A stretch of 64,000 nt of DNA from Pezicula radicicola. Lineage: Eukaryota > Ascomycota > Leotiomycetes > Helotiales > Dermateaceae. The stretch lies in assembly GCA_003008705.1 (NCBI GenBank), contig PDUO01000029.1, forward strand, positions 321,321 to 385,320, in the 5' to 3' direction. Below the pieces are notes generated by a model. That model did no database searches. It had not been told where the DNA came from and saw only the letters and a program-made list of their open reading frames with translations. Made by a program: the position numbers and the translations under genes. Below are positions 1-12,763 of the stretch, one piece after another; the stretch's first letter is position 1, and each line of letters starts with the position of its first letter.

Positions 1-90
1 CTTGAAGGTAACGTAATTGATTTAAATAACTGATTTGGATAACTTACTTAATTTAAGGCATCCTTTAGTAACTTATTTGATTTAGATAGG
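1..90. repeat. Cluster of diverged 18-bp modules
   Basis: AT-rich stretch containing several head-to-tail variants of a module that recurs elsewhere in the window. The clearest unit is ATTTGGATAACTTACTTA, which differs at three positions from the copy ATTTGGGTAACTCACTTG near position 39,220. Shorter variants built on GATTTAAATAACT and TAACTTATTTGATTT flank it. No coding potential is visible. Confidence 0.5.
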
Positions 91-1458
91 TACCTTCTCG
101 TAACAGGGCGGTGAGCCCAAAGCGCTACAACCTCTGTCAAATATCAATTGTAGCATTGTACACGTACCAGGACCCAAAGTAAACCACTGTGATGCAGTCT
201 TTCAGAAGCCACAAAATTCCTTCTTCTTTTCCACCTACCTAGGAAAGACAGCCTTGACTCCACACCCTTCAGCCGAAGTCAACATCAGGCCGCACTTTAA
301 AAGCTTAAATTGAGTACAAGTCTTGGTTGACTTCAGACCAAAGCTGTTGTGATAGGTTTCCCCCGAGTCACACCCCAAGTGAGGATACCAACAGCGGAAG
401 CCTCAATTCCAGTTTGAAGCTACTCACGCTGCAGGCCAAGGCCGCGGGCAATACGATCCGGCCAGATCAACAGGGATCATTTCTTCTTCTTAAGTTCTTG
501 CTCTGCAGAAACCCGCTCTGCGCTTGCGCCGGCGAATGCGCTTTCCTCGTACCGTTGCTTCAGGCGCTGGTGGTGGGGTAGTCGGCTAGGGTTCTGGAAT
601 TTACAGGTAGTACAGGTATGAACATTACTCGCTAGGAGCAGAGATATAATTCTCCCAGAGGCACAAGAGTCAAGAAATCAGGATGGGGATGCTGGTGAGG
701 ATCGATGCTGTACCGTATGAATATCAGATGGTGTAACTTGTGATACATGATCAGGTACATACAGGATCATATATAAGCATAGGGTGATCCGATCTGTACA
801 TAATTTCCAAGCACATCCATACATGGTATGGTGGTGATTGGGAATGACGACTAAAGTGTGACAAAGCGGGAGGCACCGCACCTACTGTATTATTTTTCAG
901 CTCTTCTTTTTATTACTATAAGACGCGCTTTTCGCGCTCCCTGTATGTGCTTCCTAGACTTCCCTCACAGGATCCATCAGGCACTGTCACCCAACCATAC
1001 ACAAGCCCCCCCGACGCCAGACAGATCCAACCATCGTGCGAAGTAACGCTGTTCTGCCCCGCATCCAACGAACACACAGCTGGAGCTGCCCACACTGCAC
1101 TACTACTCTGCCTACAGACAATAGTAGTAGCTTCCACGGGCGTAAACATAGCGTCTCTTCAAGAACCTTCCAGCGACGCCTCTCCCTCGTCTCGCCCGTC
1201 TCATCCTCCTCTTCCTCACCACTACTGCTCCCACTATTCAGACACACTGCAGCACGATCCCGAGTCTTCCCTGTTGCCTGCAGAAACAAAGCACCACTCA
1301 AAACATCAACCCCCTCAACCCGTCGTCGCCACGAAACAAGCTTAAGAAGTCAAGTGTCAAGTGCTCAATATCGAATCTCTGACCCACTTCTTATCGAGTA
1401 ACTGAGCAGGTCCCTGCCTCATCGATAACCCCTTTGGGCCTTGTGCATCGCTGGAAAG
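91..1458. other. Intergenic, no supported gene
   Basis: No reading frame here has recognisable domains or a convincing exon structure. The right-hand 400-500 bases are C/T-rich on the plus strand, as is common in fungal promoters and 5' leaders, and probably belong to the WBP2-like gene that follows. Several overlapping short open frames between 860 and 1400 lie on both strands of the same pyrimidine-rich sequence, which argues against any of them being real. Confidence 0.5.
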
Positions 1459-2488
1459 ATGTCGATAAAGTAAGCCTACGATCATCTTTTTCCTCTTTAG
1501 CACACTACTAGCCACCACTACTCTACATACCTTGCCCCAATCCTAAACTACACTACCTTACCACCAATCTTTCCCTCCATGTCTCTTGGCCTTGCTCTCA
1601 GATATATGTCTCCCAATGTATCAATTCCACCAAGAACAGCATGCCCTTTCTCTCCAGTTGGCTCAGGACTCAATGCTAAAGGCTGCTCGTGCTCGTGCTC
1701 GTAGTTGGGTGATGAAAAGCCCCGATGAGCCTTTTGTCAAGCTCCCAAATGAACGCACCTTATACACATCACCTCCGCGGACGAGTCTCGAGATCTCGAC
1801 GCCGAATAAGTTCCCAGGCGCTCAGCCCTTCGATGTGAAGAGTGATGCAGGCGTGGTATATATCACAAACCAGCGAGTAAGTTTTCCTTCAAGTTCTAAA
1901 TACATGTATAAAATGTTAACCCTCCAGATCGTTTACATCCCAGCATCCCCTACCCCCGACCTAGAATCCTTCTCATCACCCATCCTCAACCTCCAAGACA
2001 CCTTCGTGCGCGCCCCATTCTTCGGTGCAAACTACTGGACAGCACTCTGCAAGCCCGTCTCAGGAGGAGGCATACCACCAGCCCACCCCTCCGTAGAACT
2101 ACGCATGACATTCCGAGAAGGCGGAGCCTACGACTTCCACTCTACATTCGAGCAGATCAAGGAACGCTTATTCCAAGCATATACAGTTGCACGGGAAACA
2201 GGACAGAGGGGACAAACTGGCGTAGATCTCGCGAATGTGCATCTAGAACAATTGCCTGCTTATGAGGCTGCTCCAGGGGAAGAGAGGGTTGCTGAACCGA
2301 GGGATAGTGGGGTTGAGGGAGTGAGGACCAGAGATACCAGCGAGGCACCGAAACCAGAGGAATTCTCGGCGCCAGATGAACCTCCGCCTGGATATGAGGA
2401 GGCACAGATACAGGCTGTTGGTATTGATTTGGATCAGCGATTGAGGAACGAAGCTGAGAGCAGGAGAGGAAGTACGAATACAGATTGA
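1459..2488 (+). CDS. WBP2-like GRAM-domain protein with PY motifs
   Basis: Three exons (1459-1469, 1705-1876, 1928-2488) give 247 aa. The tiny first exon is inferred: joining ATGTCGATAAA to the exon at 1705 yields MSINWVM, the N-terminus I expect for fungal WBP2-like proteins, and closes the frame. A GRAM/PH-like fold spans about residues 20-150, including the conserved stretch VRAPFFGANY. The C-terminal tail carries LPAY and, near residue 214, PPGY, a ligand for WW domains. The family (human WBP2, WBP2NL) binds WW-domain proteins such as YAP and Nedd4-type ubiquitin ligases, so an adaptor role for an Rsp5-like ligase is an inference. Intron 1 is 235 nt, long for this window, and intron 2 is 51 nt. 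Reading through intron 1 from a non-ATG codon near 1586 gives a longer but less credible frame. Confidence 0.85.
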
Positions 2489-3546
2489 TTCGTTTATGAT
2501 GGTTATGACTTTCTTCTACACTCTCTCTAGGGACATGGGATGGACGGGATATACAGGAAAGGATTGGCGTTTATACCAAAGTGGATGGATGGTTTGGAGG
2601 CATCATGCATAGATAGAAGCACAGCGAGGTGTCTGGATTTTATTTCGATGGGGGAGAAGAGAAGAAAACAGTAGGTAGCTGATCTTACTTATCAGATAGA
2701 TCCTGATTCGTTCGTTTGCTTCTTACCTATATACCTAATATGGCAATCAAAGTCAGCGATTTTTGGAAGGATTACCATCTCCATCTCCTCTTTCTCTCTT
2801 ACTATAACTAAAAACAAGATTGATCTGAAGTCTTTAAATTCAAGGCTTCCAGGGTGAGAATATTTGTTTTTCTGCTCATTGTACGGTAACGAGGTTTGGT
2901 TTTCTTTACTACGCCAGTTAAATTTATGTCCAGGGGATATCTCACCGCTAGCTAAACTTATCATTCGTTCACTTAAAAATGACTTTCAAACTCTCTCTAA
3001 TCTCCTACGATAGTGGTGCAAAGGTACAAAGGTACAAAGGTACATAGCTATTTACTGCTCTAGAATAGAGATTAAGAAGATGTAAAATAAGAGATACTGT
3101 AAGATACAGGAAGAGAAATATTTATGGAAAAGGTTTATTTATATATTTGGTGGTACGGTACTACTGTATTGCACACAATAAAAAAAGCGGGGCGGGGGGT
3201 TGCTTGGTGATTGGTTAGGATCGGACTTCCTGAGGTACCTAAGTATACATTTATTTGGTAGGTATACGCAACAACTAAGTAGAAAATAATTCTTAAATTC
3301 TGAGATCTGTAGTTAACGTAGAATAGGCAGAGTCTGATATTTATGCATTACTTTCCACTGTATTCCATTCTGCTAGGAAGTATCTGATAGATATTCTCAC
3401 TGAACGTTCGTATATATTCAATATGAGAACCGCACCCATGGTATCAAAAAAACCCCAAACCCCTACCAATGCACAGCCAAATAGCGTAGGCAAATGACCA
3501 AGAAAAGTCCTGTGTATCACACTCCAAAATCCCACTCCCCAACAAT
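2489..3546. other. Intergenic between convergent genes
   Basis: AT-rich spacer between the 3' ends of the WBP2-like gene and the BRAP2-like gene. It contains a short tandem of an 8-9 base unit (CAAAGGTA, three copies at about 3017-3042) and poly-A/poly-T tracts consistent with 3' untranslated regions. No gene is supported. Confidence 0.5.
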
Positions 3547-5832
3547 CTATTTCTTCCCTTTCCCCTTCCCCTTCCCCTTCTTCTCCTTCTCCGGCGGTAA
3601 ACTCAAAGTCCCACCTTCCAACTCACCCTTCTCCAACAATCCACCACCCTCCTCACCCTCCATAGCCTTAATCTTCTCACCAGCCGTAAGCGAAAACAAC
3701 AAGTCTCGATTCTGCTCCTTGAGATCCTCATTCTCTTCTTTGACGGCACTAAGTTGGGAACTCATTTCCATCATACTTTTGTTGATATGGCCGATACGTT
3801 CCATGAGGCCTTCGCTAACCTTTTTCTCTTCTTGGAGAGACTTTCCCATTCCGCGGGCGACCTCCGAGCTTTTCTCTGCGCGCTTCTTTTCGCGGGCTAG
3901 GTCTTTTTCGAGGTTGGGGATTGTTTCTTCTTGGAGTTTTTTGTGGCCTAGTTGAAGCTCATTGAGTTTGGTGATGGCTTCATCTGCGCGAGTCGCGGCC
4001 AACGAGGCAGCTGTCGAGGCAGCTGAAGCTTTAGCAACAGCTTTACTGACTAAGTCTTCAAAGTAGACTCTTTGGCTTTCAAGCTGACTGGTGAGAAGAT
4101 GTGTATATTCCAATCCAATCCCCTCTAGCTTTTCTCTCGGGACCATTTCCATATTATCGTCTTCGCTCTCGCTTGCGCCAGTCCGCCTCGGAGGTAATTC
4201 AATAAGTTTACTATCACCTTTGCCCCGAATTAGACGGTGAACCCACATATCACCGGCATAATCCCATACATATTGTGTCTGGATCTCAAGAGCGAAGTTA
4301 TGTGCTGAGTCTTTCCAATGCTCTTTAGCATGAGCTCCCTTATACCGGCCACAACCTACGTAACCGCAGATAAGACATATCCAGAGATCGTCCGCACTGT
4401 CACACACAGAGCATAAACTCGCTTCACCAGACCCAAAGGGAGGGTTATCCGGATCGTAAGGGTATGATGATGTGCTACTTGAGTTGACGGATGAGAGGGC
4501 TAAGGAAGGATTGGTGTGTCGACATACAGGGCAGCCAGAACCCCGCCACTTTTGTAAACACGCACAGTGGAACACATGTTGGCATGGAATTGTGAGGAGC
4601 CCAGTAGAGTCGTCCATACGCTCAAGGCAGACCGGGCAGGTAGGTAACTCGATGAGTGAGGGTGTTGGCGGAGGAAATGGCTTAAGGAAGGAAGATGTGG
4701 ATGTAGATGCAGATACAGGCGGGGTGAACGGGTCATGTGTGAGTTCCGGGAAAGATGTGTTATTTGGATGGGAAGATGTAGGCGTTTGGAAGGTAATGGA
4801 CTTTATGAAAGCCACATGGCAGGTTTCTGGCTATAATTGGATATATGTTAGAATGAATCTCTGAAGATCTGATGGGACACTTACCTCCATGTGATTAAAA
4901 ACTCTACCATCCCATTCTTTCCTCCATCTTTTTGCATCTCCTCCATCCTTGAACTTCATGAGTACCAAATATCTGTTCATTTTCCCTGTCATAACCATGC
5001 GGAAATGGCTAACCTCCTCTCTTGTTTTATCTCCCACAAAGCCTAGAAAGTCGCTGGGCGTAAGGTAACTCGGAACGGCAGGTATACATAATATCGTGCA
5101 ATCTTCACTGCTGTGAGCTTGAGTTTCCGCTGCACCGCCTTCCACGTGGCTTCCACTGGCAGAGTTCTCATTTCCAGAAGATGCAGAGTATACCTCGACT
5201 CCACTCGCAAGTCCAGGCGTTTCCTCTCCATCGCGAAACAAGTGAACAATTCCCCAGCCCAGCTCAGTATTCTTGCCATCCAGAGACTCATATCTAGCTT
5301 TTGTGACCCGTCCTGCAGAAGCAGGCGATTTCTCTCCTACGCCATTCTGAGCCGTGCTACTTTCACCCCGCCTATGTTCAGGTCTCGCAGATCCCATATC
5401 CACGCTTTCAACTCGGACTGGTCCAAATCTCCAGTCCTTAACCGCTTTGTGGATATCCGTCGCTGTATTCGACGTATTGACTTTCGGAGCTGATAAGATC
5501 TTTGTGAAGTCGTCGGCACCAGAAGCGCGTGCTTCCCCGCAGTCAATGACAGATCCTCCAGTCCCAGCGCTGCCGGTGCTGCTACTGCTTGCTTGTCGTA
5601 ATCCTTCCCTTCTCTCAACTCCAGGGCGCCACCTCCCGTTCTTATTTCTCACCAGCCTCGGGCTTGTATCTGCAGGTGCGTGCCGCGGAAGATTTCGTGT
5701 GAAGATGTCTGTTCCTGGAGGTGGCAACCAAACCGCTCTTTCTTCTGTGCTGGAACCTTTCCCCGTGTCACTTGATGTAGGATCGGGGTATGGATATAAT
5801 TCAAATTTCAGGTGGTAGAAGTACGATGGCAT
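3547..5832 (-). CDS. BRAP2/ETP1-type RING and UBP zinc-finger protein
   Basis: Two exons (5832-4885 and 4830-3547) around a 54-nt intron give 743 aa. The order of parts is diagnostic. A low-complexity N-terminus leads into a BRAP2 RRM-like domain, about residues 240-330. A RING-H2 finger follows at about 381-421 (CPVC, then CQHVFHCACLQKW, then CPVC). A UBP-type zinc finger lies at about 455-516 (CSVC, CLICGYVGCGRY, HAKEHW). A long coiled coil covers about 546-706, and the protein ends in a Lys/Gly tail. Human BRAP (IMP) is a Ras-responsive E3 ligase and yeast ETP1 acts in the ethanol response. The C/H ligands of both fingers look complete, so E3 activity with ubiquitin-tail binding is a fair inference. 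The intron falls inside the RRM-like domain. The acidic/Ser insert before that domain is probably disordered. Confidence 0.93.
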
Positions 5833-6559
5833 GCTTCTTCGTCTAACTGCCGCTGCTTCTTCAGTATTCAGGAATCATGGCTGGATGTACAGGAGGCTGC
5901 TGCAAGAGGTTTCTAGTCGGTTCTGCGTGGCGTTGGATTCTGCGGAATGAATGTGAATTAGAAGTGGTATAATGAAAAAGAGTATTCTAAATGGTTCCAC
6001 AAGTACGCAGGTTAAATACGTAGAGCATGCGGATCTGCTGTTTGGATATGTATTTTGCAAAGAATTTGGCAGCCTTGCGCGGGAAAGGCTCGGAGCACAA
6101 ACGGAGGGGTTCGTTCGTGGCGTACAATGATTCTGGCCGTGAGATTTGATAGGTAGCTTCAAAACCTTGCCATTCAGAGAATATTAGAATTGTTTAGATA
6201 GTTAGCTGGAGTAGTCAAACAGCTGTTACTGAATAATTATATATGAGAAACCGAGGAAGTTGAATCCTGGGGTCATCAACTTCACTCAGGTCAGTTTCAT
6301 TGGATTGGTGCGACTCAGGGCTACGTCTACATTTCGCTGATTCAGTGCATAGTGACTCCTATTTGAACAGAACAGAATAGTATGGAGGTCACATTTTTCA
6401 CAACAGAGAGAAGAGTCTGGTTACGCTCAAATGATTTGATTTCACGGAGCTATCATAAATGGTATCCTCCTAGCCGCATGCGCCGGTGCTTAAGCTGCAC
6501 GCTCAGAAGACCTTGGAAAACGCCTCGCAAAAGAATAAAAGACAATGAAAACCGCCCGC
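5833..6559. other. Intergenic spacer
   Basis: Lies between the 5' end of the BRAP2-like gene and the 3' end of polyubiquitin, both on the minus strand. It must contain the BRAP2 promoter and the polyubiquitin 3' untranslated region. No gene is supported. Confidence 0.5.
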
Positions 6560-9674
<3,115 letters not shown>

Positions 9675-10770
9675 ATGAATATTATGTCGGATACCTCCCT
9701 TGCCTTTTTTCTGCTCAAAATCCAGCTTGGTCTCTTCCATACTTGGAACATAAATATTCTGTTTCTCGTTAGTATTTTAGCTGGTTTCATTGCTGCTGTT
9801 GCTGCAGCTACTGGGAACTGCAGCATTCCACCTCTTTGGCTTCCATGGAGCAATGTCACCGTCTCGGCGGACGGCCTCGCTGTCTCGCGTGACATTGAAC
9901 TAGGGAGAGGCACTCCAGGCCAAATATTCTCACCAAGACCCGACATCTCGCTGAACAATACGCGCATATATAACGTTCTCAACTGTTTCTCTACTACGAA
10001 CACATCCTATGTAGGTGGAACGGGTGGAGTGTTCAACAGTTCAAAATCTAGCACATATCTCGTGGCGATTAAGAGTCAATAGAATGGCAGCGAAGCAGAT
10101 GCTGAGACAGCAACTGGGTCATATGTCTACTTCAATGATAAGCTGGACTTCGATCGCAACGGATCGGTTGCTGGCTTTCCATTGGTTCTGGATACCGAAT
10201 TAGGCAAAGGTATTTGATCACAGCGGCCGTTATGCTCTAAAAGCTCCAAGATTAACTTATGCGTCTCTTAGGTTCACAGACTGGGCTTCCTCTGGGTCTT
10301 TTCTCGCCTCTCCTTTCAGCCGTCACGAAAAGTCTCGTCGCACCCACCAATGCCTGGGGCCTATTGGTCGGGAAGCCGTTCACTCTCGCCAGTCGATGGC
10401 GCCCTAGTAATAGGAGGTTATGGTAATGCGCGTGTTGGGGGCAACTTCAGTACCTTCCCTGTCGGAACCTGGATAAGTAGCCAACCTTGTCCACTTCCAG
10501 TGTCGGTGGCACACGATTGAGGGATCAACGTAGTAGCGGACTTCTGACTCCTTATAGAGGCTCTTTTCTAAGTTTAGACCCTGGATTGCATGCTCCAAAT
10601 TTTCTCTTAGCCATTCACAAAACGAACAATCGCCAGCAGAAGGACAAGCTTCCAGTTCCTTGAAAGTTGAATGATGCAGAAGTGTCGCTCCGTTAAGCAA
10701 CTTTTCAAGGTCGAGACTTGCAATAGTCGCATGCCATGGTATATAGAAACCAGAATATTCGATGTGAGAT
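9675..10770 (+). pseudogene. Decayed acid-protease-fold (A1-like) secreted protein
   Basis: The frame starts at 9675 with a hydrophobic, signal-like N-terminus, then NNTR and GGVFNSSKSSTY, phrases typical of a fungal A1-like family. An in-frame TAG at 10080 interrupts it where the same frame continues with NGSEADAETATGSYVYF, so the TAG probably replaced a Trp TGG. A plausible intron lies at 10210-10271. Coding resemblance resumes (SAVTKSLVAPTNAWGLLVG), then shifts frame near 10,365 and continues as SPVDGALVIGGYGNARVGG and FSTFPVGTWISSQPCPLPVS until another stop. Weaker matches such as SLDPGLHAPNF trail to about 10,770 among more stops. I do not see the first catalytic DTG motif, so the parent may have been non-proteolytic. 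At least one nonsense, one frameshift and a broken 3' end make it non-functional. Confidence 0.75.
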
Positions 10771-10786
10771 TCGGTAGCTCTACGTG

Positions 10787-11006
10787 TACGAAAAAACCGG
10801 CCGGTTTGTGGTACACTCTACCCTACCAAAACATCCACCAAAATACCTAACAAAAATAAAACAAAATATAACAAAATTATATTTCTTTCATTTGAAATGC
10901 CTCTAACTGAAGTTATAAATTTTTAACTCGTTATATTTGATAGTTATTTAGTAAGTTAATTGTTTTAGTGATGTGGTCCGTGCACGAATCCGCCGGTTTT
11001 TTCGTA
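10787..11006. mobile_element. MITE-like foldback element with TA-flanked inverted termini
   Basis: The left end at 10787 (TACGAAAAAACCGG) is repeated exactly in reverse complement at 10993-11006 (CCGGTTTTTTCGTA). The similarity continues imperfectly inward for roughly another ten bases. Each terminus begins or ends with TA, as expected of a TA target duplication in the Tc1/mariner/pogo superfamily. The 220-bp interior is AT-rich and has no coding potential. It sits directly at the broken 3' end of the acid-protease-like pseudogene. Confidence 0.65.
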
Positions 11007-12763
11007 TACGGAGAGGGTAGCACTGAGTAACTTCCTTGAAATCAGTGACTGATTTGATCTGGTTAGGACTTGATTTGGGTAAGTCACTGGTCTGGTTAAC
11101 GCAATTCGGTTAACGTAGTGGCCTGTATCAAGGTACTGAAATCAAGGTCTTCAAAGCACTTTCGTTGTGGTGGTAGTAGCGCAATTCCGCAAGCCTGTGG
11201 AATAGAAAAGGAAGTAGGTGATGATGCAGCCTTCCTTAACTTTATATTTCTATGTTCTCGGTAGAAGGATCAATCAGCGGGCGACACACCCACACTCAGG
11301 AGCTCCTTCCATTCTAAGGTTGTTACTGCACACGAGTAAGCCAGTCAGAGCGAATTTCGAAAGCGGCGATCCTTCTCTCCTTGTTCTGTCATACCACAAC
11401 AGAACAGCCGATAAAGCAGTATGACCATAGAAATTGACTCGGCGAATAAAGAGGTGATCGAGGGAATAGCACTACCTACTTAGATAGGAAGTATAAAATA
11501 GTAATGCCAGGATTCCTAGTGAACAACCTACTATGAAGAAACAATATCAAAGACTACAACAGGCAGAAAATCAAGTCTAATCCTCCTTTACATCAAACAT
11601 CCCTGGGCATTCCTGTCGAATAAGCACCTACCAACAAAACACCAGCACATCAGCACACCACCCTCGGCCTCAAAATAAAGTCTAGGAAAATCTACCCTAG
11701 TAACAAGAACACACAAATACAAACAAGGGTTAGAATCTCTTCGAGTTCCCTACGATTTTATAGATATTAAGAAATATATTTCTAATGCCTGTAGACACAT
11801 CAACATCTAACAGAGAAGCTGTCTAGAGCAAAAAGGTTGTGCTAAGCTTGTTACGTTAGTATTATTAGAATACGTATATCTAGAGATTGATCGATACCTC
11901 CTTGAAGATGTAGAAATGACGTAGCGTTTCTGCATTCTGCTCTGCTTGGCTTCTGTAAGCTAAAGAACTTACGAGTAGTGAACGCTAGTGATTACTAAGA
12001 ACTGGCTAGAAAGGAGATACCTTCTCGGGTATTCACCAGGTCAAAGGGCTTGTCTCACTGTGAGAAGACATGAATTACAAAATGGAGAGCGTGAAGAAAC
12101 GGCAGTATTGAAGTAGATGTTGTGGAGTGAAAAATTTCTTTTTGATTTTGGACGCTCCAATGGAGGTCTTTCCTAGGCTGCCTTGTATATCATGTATACA
12201 TAAGTGCTATTTCCCCTCCAGTAAACATTTCCTCTGAATGCATGTAGGCATGTCCTCATGTTTCCATAAATTCCAAACTCTCAGGGGGCTGTACGGGACA
12301 GGCACCCCAAATTTCAACGCCAATTGCTATGCCAAGTTCAAAAAATCTCAAAAATAGTAAAAAGAGCAAAATCAACAAGAGACTTCCATCCAAGCAAAAC
12401 ATAAAAGCCGTAAGAGCGTTAAAAACATTTCCCATGAGATCACTCATAAAGGATCATCATTTCATACAGGGTGGTCGTTCCTTCCTCGTAAACGGGTCGT
12501 TAAAACATGATCATCATCATCAGAGATAATAATAATGATTGTTTAGATCAGATCGCTATGCCGGGTCGATGACGAACAAAGAAAAATAGATGGGGTTAAA
12601 TATGCCGTAACTGTTGGCTTTCGTAAATCGGAATGAAGAGTTATCGAAGACAAATGGAAGAAGTGTTTTAACATAAAAAGGCCGCCATAAGCAATCGCTG
12701 TTTCTGTATTTGTACAGTCGAATATGCAAAGTGGGTATATGAAGATTATATGCAAGTAAGAAA
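11007..12763. other. Low-information intergenic DNA with a module cluster
   Basis: No gene is supported. Positions about 11,027-11,135 hold diverged copies of the dispersed 18-bp module; ATTTGGGTAAGTCACTGG is two changes from the copy near 39,220. The remainder is mixed AT-rich sequence, ending in the 3' region of the zinc-cluster gene that follows on the minus strand. Confidence 0.5.

Noticed and set aside
947..1401. Several overlapping frames of 100-130 codons upstream of the WBP2-like gene
   Set aside because: All lie in one C/T-rich stretch open in multiple frames on both strands, which is what biased composition alone produces.
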